The notes: generated by a model not told the origin, from the letters alone. A DNA stretch of 6,402 nt from Syntrophomonadaceae bacterium (GCA_012840625.1 DUSB01000114.1:1-6402), one strand, 5' to 3'. Numbered from the stretch's first letter, positions 1 to 5,527 are shown. Program-made: numbers and translations.

Positions 1-1
1 A

Positions 2-223
2 ACCAGGCATTTTTACGTCAACAGCCGTACTGGAGAGGATAGCAGCTTGTTATCTTCAAATATAGCTTTTGATGAAGAAGTAGTATTAAAAAACATTATA
101 GACTTAACAAGAGTTGAAGGCTATAACCTTGAAACACCTAATCATCAAATTAAAATTATTGTAGAGTGGGTTGATCTTAATAACAAGAAAAACACAAAAG
201 AAATAGAAATTATGAAAGATTAA
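2..223 (+). CDS. 3' end of an unrecognised protein gene (partial)
   Basis: The frame is open from the window edge for 73 codons and ends in TAA at 221-223; the start lies outside. Composition is coding-like, with acidic and polar stretches. The C-terminus alternates hydrophobic and polar residues (QIKIIVEWVDLNNKK, then KEIEIMKD), suggesting two closing beta strands. C-terminal ends with a V-x-W-x-D pattern followed by a charged strand occur in type IV pilin-like (PilV-type) minor pilins, but the diagnostic N-terminal methylation motif is not in the window, so this is only a weak hint. The gene converges on the minus-strand agr-like operon, so it is probably not part of it. Confidence 0.6.
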   Translation, partial: TRHFYVNSRTGEDSSLLSSNIAFDEEVVLKNIIDLTRVEGYNLETPNHQIKIIVEWVDLNNKKNTKEIEIMKD

Positions 224-275
224 TAACTCTCATATATAAAAGATATGTAGAGGTTTCATCGAGATCCAAAATATA

Positions 276-300
276 AGCCGTCGGAGCGGATGTCTCCAAC
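276..300 (-). terminator. Weak candidate terminator after the response regulator gene
   Basis: Read on the minus strand, GTTGGAG (300-294) can pair with CTCCGAC (286-280), 7 bp including one U-G wobble, with a 7-nt loop. It is followed by GGCTTATATTTT, an interrupted T-rich stretch. It lies about 30 nt past the response-regulator stop and in the gap between two convergent genes, where a terminator is expected. The stem is short and the T run is not clean. Confidence 0.3.
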
Positions 301-331
301 AGCCTATAGGAAAAGAGATTCATTCAAATGG

Positions 332-1045
332 TTAATTGTCTGGCGAAAAAAGATGCTTATATTTCTCATATTTTTTGCGACTCATATAAGCTATAGCAGG
401 ACAACCATCGATTAAAACTTGATAACTTCTGCTATTGGTATACTTAATCATCCTAATTTTTGAGAGGTTAACAATGTAGGAATTATGTACTCTGGCGAAC
501 TGTTCCGACAAAAGGTTTTCTAATTCATTTAGATTATAATTGCTTTCGTAGGTATCCTGGTCTGTATAAATTAAAGCTTTTTTGCCGTTCTTTTCTATAC
601 ATAAAAGTGAGTCAGGGCTTAATAGTATAGTGCCTTCTTTAACCTTGAGGGGCATCTTGCTATTTGCTCCGCTTTCTTTTTTAGTTATGATCTCAGTTAT
701 CATGTTATTAAGCTTTTCCTTTTGAACGGGCTTCAATAAATAATCGTATGGGTGTGCTGAATAAGCGCCCAAGGCATATTTGCCATAGCCGGTCAGAAAA
801 ACCAATACAGTATTAGGGCTTACTCTGGTTATCATTTCAGCGGTTTCAATACCGTTAAAGGAATCACCAGGAGCCAGCTCAATATCTAGTAGGGCAATTT
901 GCGGCAAATAATTCTGAGCCGCTGTTACCGCTGACCGAGAATCATTCACCGCGAGTACTTTGTCTACTAAAGGATGTTTACTTACCAGGAGTTCAAGAAA
1001 CTCCAGGGTATACTCTTCATCTTCAAGTATAAGTACTGTTTCCAT
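332..1045 (-). CDS. LytTR-family response regulator (AgrA-like)
   Basis: This 237-residue protein is a response regulator with a DNA-binding LytTR domain, the class that includes AgrA, FsrA and VirR. The receiver domain covers about residues 1-120, with the acidic pair E8/D9, predicted phosphoacceptor D54 (ALLDIE), T85 and K105 (LLKP). The LytTR domain covers about 133-233 and has the typical FARVHNSYIVN segment around H187. Length is normal for the family. ATG at 1045 is preceded by GAGGAAATAAG, a good ribosome site, one base after the agrD stop, so translation is likely coupled. It should respond to the peptide made by agrB/agrD, but no complete partner histidine kinase is visible. Family assignment is secure; regulated targets are inference. 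Confidence 0.93.
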   Translation of the reverse strand: METVLILEDEEYTLEFLELLVSKHPLVDKVLAVNDSRSAVTAAQNYLPQIALLDIELAPGDSFNGIETAEMITRVSPNTVLVFLTGYGKYALGAYSAHPYDYLLKPVQKEKLNNMITEIITKKESGANSKMPLKVKEGTILLSPDSLLCIEKNGKKALIYTDQDTYESNYNLNELENLLSEQFARVHNSYIVNLSKIRMIKYTNSRSYQVLIDGCPAIAYMSRKKYEKYKHLFSPDN

Positions 1046-1046
1046 C

Positions 1047-1181
1047 TTATTTCCTCAGTGATTCTGGAAGATCTGGTTCATAAAGTATAAACCATTTAAA
1101 CGAATTAGCGCTGGTTTGAGCGATAAATATTAAGGCTATTGAGAGAAATGAAGAACCTAAGAAGAATAACTTACGCATCAT
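1047..1181 (-). CDS. agrD: AgrD-like autoinducer propeptide without cysteine
   Basis: This 44-residue ORF starts with ATG ATG at 1181, overlaps the agrB 3' end by 11 bases and stops one base before the response-regulator ATG. GGAAGGAGAG lies 9 nt upstream, a strong ribosome site. The product has the AgrD layout: a hydrophobic N-terminal helix (residues 4-21), a short core around ANSFKWFILY (25-34), and the acidic proline C-tail EPDLPESLRK (35-44), which matches the EPxxPxxL tail AgrB recognises. Known staphylococcal-type signals cyclise through Cys to a thiolactone. There is no Cys here; S27 (or S24) would be the nucleophile, giving a lactone as in Enterococcus GBAP. If cleavage falls before Y34 or E35, the ring would have 7 or 8 residues rather than the usual 5. 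Ring size and processing sites are inference. Confidence 0.88.
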   Translation of the reverse strand: MMRKLFFLGSSFLSIALIFIAQTSANSFKWFILYEPDLPESLRK

Positions 1182-1782
1182 GAGTTAATACTCTCCTTCC
1201 AAACTTATTTAGTATCCTATCGATAGTTCCCATTAAGTAAAAACCTAGAGGAGATATCAACATAATACTCACTATTGCCCCGAGAAACATAGCCGAAGCA
1301 AGAGAATCATTATTAGAGTATATAAATCTATAGACGCAACCGGCCCAAATAACGATAGCAATGAGCATATTGCGTTTTTGCATGCGTACAATTCCAGGGT
1401 CTTTTATGGGGCTTTTTTCACTGCCTGCAGGTACCCATTTTACAGTACTGTAAAAAGCCAATAGCAGCGTAAATAAACATAATAAAGCAAGCTGATGCGG
1501 CAAAATGCTCATCTCTGCCGCAAGGTAAGCGGAGCCAAGCATTAAAAAAGAACCGATCATAATGCACCGTGGAAATGTACTCATGTGTACCCCTCCCCCA
1601 AAGACTCGGAAAGGTATAAATACAGCTAAAAAGGCTAAGGTGGTGGGGATGATTTTCAGGAAGAAAGCCGCTATGACAACCAGTGTCAGATTAAGTACTA
1701 TCATCAATAGAGCCTGTAATGCATAGGCATAGATCTCAACACTTTCCTGTGAATCCAGCGTATTACCCAGGCTTCTGGCCAT
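1171..1782 (-). CDS. agrB: AgrB-like peptide-processing membrane endopeptidase
   Basis: AgrB is a membrane cysteine protease that cuts the AgrD C-tail and helps cyclise the signal. This 203-residue protein has several hydrophobic helices (about 24-42, 46-60, 73-90, 96-111, 138-151, 165-185). The catalytic motif is visible: FGGGVHMSTFPRC, with H66 and C73 spaced as in the staphylococcal His77/Cys84 pair. Length is typical. ATG at 1782 has only a weak upstream site. The frame stays open to a TGA at 1813-1815, and upstream codons read ILEKIALN, resembling the usual AgrB N-terminus. AGGTGA at 1818-1813 sits 6 nt before an in-frame ATT at 1806, so a rare ATT start is possible. The stop overlaps agrD. 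Confidence 0.92.
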   Translation of the reverse strand: MARSLGNTLDSQESVEIYAYALQALLMIVLNLTLVVIAAFFLKIIPTTLAFLAVFIPFRVFGGGVHMSTFPRCIMIGSFLMLGSAYLAAEMSILPHQLALLCLFTLLLAFYSTVKWVPAGSEKSPIKDPGIVRMQKRNMLIAIVIWAGCVYRFIYSNNDSLASAMFLGAIVSIMLISPLGFYLMGTIDRILNKFGRRVLTHDA

Positions 1783-1837
1783 ATTTAAGGCTATTTTCTC
1801 TAGAATAACGATTCACCTACCCTTGGGAGCTTGAGGA

Positions 1838-1936
1838 TTATAGTTGGATATTAAAAAGCCGGAATCCAAACTGGATGATTAAAATAGTCTGCGGCACTGA
1901 TATTAATAAAGCAATATACCAGGGTATAGCATGCAT
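1838..1936 (-). CDS. 32-aa membrane peptide, probable remnant of an AgrC-type sensor N-terminus
   Basis: GGAGG at 1947-1943 lies 6 nt before ATG at 1936, the best ribosome site of the operon, and the frame runs 32 codons to TAA at 1838-1840. The peptide begins MHAIPWYIALLISVPQTILI and ends QFGFRLFNIQL: one hydrophobic helix with a mid-helix proline, then a short basic/polar end. From general knowledge, the first helix of many AgrC-like GHKL sensor kinases in clostridial agr loci has this form (hydrophobic, S-[IV]-P, then G-x-x-L-x-x-I). The rest of a kinase (about 400 residues) is absent; agrB starts within about 30-55 nt. It could be a 5' fragment left by a deletion or a genuine small membrane protein. 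Translation is likely; identity is inference. Confidence 0.6.
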   Translation of the reverse strand: MHAIPWYIALLISVPQTILIIQFGFRLFNIQL

Positions 1937-1981
1937 GTATAGCCTCCATAAGTCTACCTAGCATAAACCAATATTCAACAA

Positions 1982-2010
1982 ATTATCATTTTTACCTTCA
2001 GAAATGTCTG
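1982..2010 (-). promoter_or_regulatory. Candidate sigma-A type promoter for the agr-like operon
   Basis: On the minus strand CAGACA (2010-2005, 4 of 6 to TTGACA) is followed after exactly 17 nt by GATAAT (1987-1982, 5 of 6 to TATAAT). A transcript would start near 1975, about 40 nt before the 32-aa ORF, leaving room for its ribosome site. No convincing pair of LytTR boxes was found upstream by eye. Confidence 0.45.
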
Positions 2011-2078
2011 GATAATCCATATTTGGGGCTGAAAATAACGTATAGCGTCCTATTGGTCATGTTTTTGGTTACTATCCC

Positions 2079-2093
2079 AGATTAGTATAATCT
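2079..2093 (+). promoter_or_regulatory. TATAAT -10 element inside a short inverted repeat
   Basis: TATAAT at 2086-2091 is a perfect -10 hexamer on the plus strand. It lies in AGATTA-GTA-TAATCT, so a repressor binding the repeat would cover it. The -35 is poor: TTTTGG at 17 nt spacing or TTGGTT at 15 nt. Use of this promoter would give the 2271 gene a 5' leader of about 170 nt. A second, weaker candidate nearer the gene is TTGGAG (2214-2219), 16 nt, TAAATT (2236-2241). Confidence 0.4.
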
Positions 2094-2270
2094 AGACCAT
2101 AATGTGTATTTTTTAGGCTCGATTACAAATTATTTGGGAATGTTGGTAGATTGTGGATGGTAAGAGCATTATTATTAATATATCGTACGAATATTTAATT
2201 GTAGCTACAAGGATTGGAGTAGGCAAATAAAAATGTAAATTATCACTATTCGCAAGCATGAGGAAAGGGA

Positions 2271-2786
2271 GTGTTCAAAATAAAAAAGCTTCATTTGAAG
2301 ATTTCGATTTTGTTGGCTTTTATGTTAGTGATGAATATATGTAATGTATGCTTGGCTAATCCATTAGAACCAACTAGCGATTCATCGGTTCAAGTTATTA
2401 GTAAAGATTCTTGGGTATTAGAATTTTACCCTAATTATATAGCTAGAAATACTTATAGCAATGCAACAGGTACAGCGCATGGTGCAACTTATTTATTGGC
2501 CGATGCATATTTTAAAATGATGCTTCATCAGTATCTAAGTGAACCGACAATTACTGAAGTTCAAGGAGGTTTACCAAAAAAATCATTTATTAAAAAATAT
2601 GATCAGACTTATGGAGACACTTGTTGGCTATATACCTCAGGAAGGGTATGGTATAACGGTAACGTAAATTTTAAATTAAAAGCCAGAATAAAATCTAGCT
2701 ATATGGGATCATATTTAGGTAGATGGGGTTCATACAGTATGATACCAAACACAATAGTTTCAAATGCTTTGTATGTAAATAGATAA
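2271..2786 (+). CDS. Secreted protein of unknown family, bacteriocin- or toxin-like context
   Basis: The 171-residue product starts at GTG 2271, with GAGG at 2260-2263 placed 7 nt upstream. It has a clear Sec signal peptide: basic KIKKLHLK (3-10), hydrophobic core (11-28), likely cleavage after A29 in CLA-NPLE. No lipobox is seen, so it should be released or wall-associated. The mature part, about 142 residues, is rich in Tyr, Ser, Asn and Gly and has a single Cys (C118, GDTCWLY). The C-terminal half (GRVWYNGNVNFKLKARIKSS) reads as beta strands with positive charge. I recognise no family. It heads a cassette with an FtsX-type ABC transporter and lies opposite the agr operon, a setting that fits an exported peptide toxin or bacteriocin precursor or a substrate of that transporter. 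Function is inference. Confidence 0.8.
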   Translation: MFKIKKLHLKISILLAFMLVMNICNVCLANPLEPTSDSSVQVISKDSWVLEFYPNYIARNTYSNATGTAHGATYLLADAYFKMMLHQYLSEPTITEVQGGLPKKSFIKKYDQTYGDTCWLYTSGRVWYNGNVNFKLKARIKSSYMGSYLGRWGSYSMIPNTIVSNALYVNR

Positions 2787-2803
2787 TTTCAGACGCATAA
2801 AAC

Positions 2804-2875
2804 TTAAAGCGAAGCTCGTTCTGTTATAAATTTTAATGAAAAGCAACTTGTGTAAGAATGCGAGCTTCGCTTTAA
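2804..2875 (+). terminator. 15-bp inverted repeat between secreted-protein gene and ABC genes (possible attenuator)
   Basis: TTAAAGCGAAGCTCG (2804-2818) is perfectly complementary to 2861-2875, with a 42-nt AT-rich loop. It begins 18 nt after the secreted-protein stop and ends 33 nt before the permease ATG. No T run follows on the plus strand, so it is not a classic intrinsic terminator. It could protect the upstream mRNA end, reduce read-through into the transporter, or be a protein-binding site. No promoter for 2909 is obvious after it. Confidence 0.55.
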
Positions 2876-2908
2876 AGTAAATATGAAACTAAACAAGGTG
2901 ATTAAAAA

Positions 2909-4060
2909 ATGAATAGATTTTCACTTCCGTTTTATTTATTGGGCAAGGAACTAAAATCAAGTCCTGCAACATTTATAAGACAATGGATCCTTTTCAGCTT
3001 GATTTTTGCAATTGTTATTGTTCTATTTGTTATGCCGGAATCCTATAGATTTTTACGAGTTGCACCCTATGAACTGGCCAACTATGATTTTCAGGTGTCA
3101 GGTGAACTTCGTGAGAAAGAATTCAAAAAGGTTCAAAATTGTCCCCAAATAGATAAGGTAGTCGGAGTTATAGAATGGAATGGTCTTGGATTGGAAAACC
3201 TCGGTAACGGCAAACAACATGAAGCGCCTGTTTTATTTGCAAATAATATAACTGTTGCTGCAGACATTTCTCCTAATAATAATGCTCTTTTAATGAAGGG
3301 AACCTATAAAGAAAATGGAGCTGTCTTGACTTATGGTTTGAGCAAAAAACTGGGGGCCAAAATTGGTGACGAAATTCAAATAGATTGGTCTTCTTTCGAA
3401 AGGCCAGAATACAAAGTAAAGTATACAATTACTGGAATTAGCTATGAGACGGCAGCGGGAGAGCAAATGGTAGCAGATATGAACGTGGCAGAAAACACCT
3501 TAAATGAAGTCTCAAAAAAAGTAGCTAATCGGCCTGATCCGATTAAATATAGCTATTTTTATGCAACTTTCAAAGCTAATAATGACATGGAGCTCGAAAG
3601 CATAAGCAAACTATTAGGAAATTTAAGCATTGAATCACGATTAGCAATGTTAGAAGAAGAGGAAAGAGTAGTACAGCAGCTTTCGGCGCAGGTTCAATAT
3701 CAACGTTATGGAATCTTAATATTATACTTGCTGGTGATTTGCGGATATACATTAATAACCATTAGAGAAAAAGAACGCTTTTTTGCTATAACCATGTTGT
3801 TGGGCGCAAAAAAGAGTTTTCCGTATTATTACTTATTATTAGGAAATATGTTTTTGTTTGTAGTTGTAACATTATCTTCCGTCATTCTTAGCTACCATTT
3901 TTATAGGTACTTCCTGGAATTCTATTTTCCCGTAACAATACTTCTTCATTTAATTTTCTATGCAGCATTCATTAACCTGGCAATTCTTCTTATTGCTTCA
4001 TATTTTGGCTTACAAAAGCTAAACAAACTAAATATAGTTGATATATTAGCAAAGGAGTAA
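2909..4060 (+). CDS. MacB/FtsX-like ABC transporter permease
   Basis: The 383-residue protein has the type VII (FtsX/MacB/LolCE) layout: TM1 about residues 27-44, a large extracellular MacB_PCD-like domain about 50-255, then three C-terminal helices (about 267-285, 305-330, 340-366) ending in LNIVDILAKE. Such permeases usually do not move substrate through a channel; they transmit ATPase strokes to outer domains or adaptors, for example in efflux of peptides or toxin resistance (MacB, and Bacillus YknZ against SdpC). ATG 2909 is preceded by AAGGTGATTAAAAA. The ATPase gene follows after 5 bases with its ribosome site (GGAG) overlapping the permease stop. Family is clear; substrate is unknown, possibly the product of 2271. 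Confidence 0.9.
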   Translation: MNRFSLPFYLLGKELKSSPATFIRQWILFSLIFAIVIVLFVMPESYRFLRVAPYELANYDFQVSGELREKEFKKVQNCPQIDKVVGVIEWNGLGLENLGNGKQHEAPVLFANNITVAADISPNNNALLMKGTYKENGAVLTYGLSKKLGAKIGDEIQIDWSSFERPEYKVKYTITGISYETAAGEQMVADMNVAENTLNEVSKKVANRPDPIKYSYFYATFKANNDMELESISKLLGNLSIESRLAMLEEEERVVQQLSAQVQYQRYGILILYLLVICGYTLITIREKERFFAITMLLGAKKSFPYYYLLLGNMFLFVVVTLSSVILSYHFYRYFLEFYFPVTILLHLIFYAAFINLAILLIASYFGLQKLNKLNIVDILAKE

Positions 4061-4065
4061 GTTTT

Positions 4066-4752
4066 ATGGAGACCGTTGTTTCAATTACCGATGTTTCCAA
4101 AAGTTACCACTCAGGCCATAATAATATCGAGGTACTTAAAAATGTATCCCTCGATGTAGAAAAAGGTGAATTTATAGTCATAATGGGAGCTTCCGGCTCA
4201 GGTAAGTCTACATTATTGAACTTGCTGGGTTTGTTAGATATGCCTGATAAAGGTAAGATCCATTTATTTAACGAGTATTTAACTAAAGAACTATCGTTAA
4301 AGGAGCGCAATGATCTCAGATTAAGAAGAATAGGCATCATCAGTCAATCGTTTAATCTTATTCCCTTTTTAACAGCTATCGAAAATGTTCAACTACCTGC
4401 TCGCATAGCCGAGGATTTAGACAAGCAAATGGATCAAGCCAAAAGATTACTGCAACAAGTAGGTCTTAAAGGCCGATTTCATCATAAACCGTTAAAACTT
4501 AGCTATGGTGAGCAGCAGCGTGTAGCCATAGCTAGAAGCTTAATAAATAGACCAGATTTAGTTTTAGCGGATGAACCTACCGGCAACCTCGATTCCAGGA
4601 CTAGTATAGAAATTATATCCTTAATGAAAGACCTATGTGTTTCACAAAAAACAACGTTTATAGTTGCAACCCACGATCCAAATGTATCTAGCCAGGCAGA
4701 TCGATCTTTTTATTTAGAAGATGGTAATCTAGTGGAAATAAGTGATGAATAG
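4066..4752 (+). CDS. ABC transporter ATP-binding protein (MacB/LolD type)
   Basis: The 228-residue ATPase shows all motor motifs: Walker A GASGSGKST (41-49), Q-loop Q94, signature LSYGEQQR (145-152), Walker B LVLADEP (165-171), D-loop NLDS (174-177) and switch His H203 (ATHD). Length and the ADEPTGNLDS block place it with MacB/LolD/FtsE-type partners of FtsX permeases. The signature has Tyr at the position of the first Gly of LSGGQ/E, unusual though the second Gly and the QQR are kept. It is translationally coupled to the permease. It presumably powers that permease at the cytoplasmic face, with the adaptor gene following at 4810. Confidence 0.93.
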   Translation: METVVSITDVSKSYHSGHNNIEVLKNVSLDVEKGEFIVIMGASGSGKSTLLNLLGLLDMPDKGKIHLFNEYLTKELSLKERNDLRLRRIGIISQSFNLIPFLTAIENVQLPARIAEDLDKQMDQAKRLLQQVGLKGRFHHKPLKLSYGEQQRVAIARSLINRPDLVLADEPTGNLDSRTSIEIISLMKDLCVSQKTTFIVATHDPNVSSQADRSFYLEDGNLVEISDE

Positions 4753-4809
4753 TTGGCCAAATTTGCCCTGTAATAAATATATATTTAAGGTCTGGTGAGG
4801 GGGGGAAGA

Positions 4810-5001
4810 ATGCAAAGAAGTCCTAATATTTACTTAGCTTGTATGCTCCTAATACTTATTATGCTAACTATTTGTGGAATTTCACTTATAAAAAAACCAG
4901 ATATTGAATATGCTGTTACATCATTTTATTGGACCCAGTTATCGTTACATGTAGTTCTCCGTAACCCATATGGCATTCGGCCTATCAGTCTCAAAGCTTG
5001 A
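4810..5001 (+). pseudogene. Truncated third cassette gene: N-terminal membrane anchor fused to antisense IS sequence
   Basis: GAGGGGGGG just upstream makes ATG 4810 the best start; an in-frame GTG at 4795 lacks such a site. The 63-codon ORF starts MQRSPNIYLACMLLILIM, a single signal-anchor helix (about 7-27), followed by KKPDIEYAV. After about residue 37 (near 4925) it reads into sequence whose minus strand encodes IS3 transposase motifs, so the last 25 or so residues are antisense noise. In MacB/YknXYZ-type cassettes the third component is a membrane-fusion adaptor with exactly such an N-terminal helix, so this is probably the first 37 codons of one. That identity is inference from context; the truncation is well supported. 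Confidence 0.65.
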
Positions 5002-5130
5002 TTCAAGATGTTTTTTGCTACTGGCAGTTTATGATCAGAATTCGTTGTTGCTTTGCATGAACGATCTTAGGTAATGCAGGCCGAATCATACGGATGAGCT
5101 GTCGGTAATGAAAGAGACTGTACTAAAAGG
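4929..5130 (-). mobile_element. Scrambled remnants of an IS3-family transposase (OrfB)
   Basis: On the minus strand, 5063-4998 encodes RSCKATTNSDHKLPVAKNIL plus NQ, then after a one-base frame change 5001-4948 encodes SSFETDRPNAIWVTENYM. Together these match the OrfB stretch T-x-S-N-H-x-L-P-V-A-x-N-x-L-x-R-x-F ... P-N-x-x-W-V-T-D-I-T-Y. The catalytic Asp is lost (WVTEN). A third frame continues NDNWVQ (4946-4929), like the expected T-N-E-G-W. A second block, QSLSLPTAHPYDSACI (about 5120-5073), resembles the C-terminal QSMSRKGNPYDNACI motif. It comes first in the reading direction although it should lie some 150 residues later, so the fragments are rearranged. No terminal repeats or target duplication were found. 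This is a dead element. Confidence 0.72.
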
Positions 5131-5167
5131 GTGCTTGTAACAGAAGCCTTTCTGTCAGCATATACTA

Positions 5168-5192
5168 GACACAAATCAGGAATTTTTGTGTC
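5168..5192. repeat. 8-bp inverted repeat upstream of the ribbon-helix-helix gene
   Basis: GACACAAA (5168-5175) and TTTGTGTC (5185-5192) are perfect reverse complements separated by 9 nt. The repeat ends 30 nt before the ATG of the 5223 regulator gene. TATACT at 5161-5166 sits just before it as a weak -10 candidate. Ribbon-helix-helix proteins commonly repress their own genes by binding symmetric sites, so this is a candidate autoregulatory operator. A smaller repeat, ACAGAA-GCCT-TTCTGT, lies at 5138-5153. Confidence 0.4.
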
Positions 5193-5222
5193 CATAGCCT
5201 CACTGGCAGGGAGGGGGTAAAA

Positions 5223-5381
5223 ATGGCTACCGACAAATTTCAACATGCGACCTTCTATCTCACCAGACAGCAGGTACAGGAAATTAAAGAGCTGGCACAA
5301 AAGCAGCAGATTTCACGCAGTGCGCTGGTTCGAATGATCATCCGCGAATACCTGGCCAGGCAGGGTGAAGAAAAGAAATAA
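5223..5381 (+). CDS. Ribbon-helix-helix (CopG/Arc-type) DNA-binding protein
   Basis: GGGAGGGGG followed by TAAAA precedes ATG 5223, a strong ribosome site. The 52-residue product fits the ribbon-helix-helix fold: strand HATFYLT (8-14), helix A RQQVQEIKELAQKQQ (15-29), the ISRSALVR turn and helix B to about residue 46, then a charged tail QGEEKK. These proteins act as dimers inserting the strand pair into the major groove; many are antitoxins or plasmid copy regulators, others are lone repressors. No toxin-like gene follows; a terminator begins 38 nt after the stop. It lies next to IS3 debris and has visibly higher GC than the 2271-4752 cassette, so it may have a different origin. The target is unknown. 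Confidence 0.85.
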   Translation: MATDKFQHATFYLTRQQVQEIKELAQKQQISRSALVRMIIREYLARQGEEKK

Positions 5382-5418
5382 TCTGGTCTTTGGGGGACAT
5401 TCCAGGTTCAAATAAAAC

Positions 5419-5468
5419 AAAAAGATGACCGCCGTTAAAGCCAGGAGCATGGGGGAGGTCATCTTTTT
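5419..5468. terminator. Strong bidirectional intrinsic terminator
   Basis: AAAAAGATGACC (5419-5430) pairs perfectly with GGTCATCTTTTT (5457-5468) around a 26-nt loop. A T run follows on both strands (TCTTTTTTAT on plus, TCTTTTTGTTTTATT on minus). It lies 37 nt after the ribbon-helix-helix stop and 13 nt after the alternative stop (5482-5484) of the convergent DUF4405 gene, so it ends both transcripts. Confidence 0.9.
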
Positions 5469-5527
5469 TATGGGGTACTTTTTATAGCAAGGGATATACC
5501 AGCTTTAGTTTTTGATAAATTCGTTGC

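Larger units (their letters stand above)
1937..2270. other. Divergent intergenic control region between the agr operon and the secreted-protein cassette
   Basis: No convincing gene is seen in these 334 bases beyond the leader of the 1838-1936 ORF. The stretch is very AT-rich. It holds the minus-strand promoter candidate (1982-2010), a plus-strand TATAAT at 2086-2091 inside an inverted repeat (AGATTA gta TAATCT, 2079-2093), a perfect 12-bp palindrome TTGTAGCTACAA at 2199-2210, and an 8-bp palindrome TCGTACGA at 2183-2190. TTGGT occurs twice 12 bp apart (2053 and 2065). These are plausible operators for divergent control; none matches a motif I can name with confidence. Confidence 0.5.

Noticed and set aside
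2036..2046. Possible LytTR box (TACGTTATT, minus strand) upstream of the agr promoter
   Set aside because: Only one near-match was seen and no second copy about 21-22 bp away, which LytTR regulators normally need.
2258..2347. 29-codon plus-strand frame from ATG 2258
   Set aside because: It overlaps the secreted-protein gene in another frame; its ATG is part of the ribosome site for GTG 2271.
2271..2786. Lactococcin 972-type bacteriocin
   Set aside because: The gene order is reminiscent, but the protein is far longer, and the permease is a MacB/FtsX type rather than the large multi-helix partner of that family.
4104..4340. 78-codon minus-strand open frame
   Set aside because: Lies wholly inside the ABC ATPase gene, whose motifs are unmistakable; antisense shadow.
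4966..5103. Imperfect inverted repeat (CCATATGGCATTCGGCC near 4967 versus GGCCGAATCATACGG near 5089)
   Set aside because: Both arms fall in different IS3 coding fragments and the match needs a 2-base gap; not the ends of an insertion sequence.
5067..5300. 77-codon minus-strand open frame
   Set aside because: Its first half is antisense to the ribbon-helix-helix gene; only its last 20 or so residues resemble an IS3 fragment, which is listed as such.
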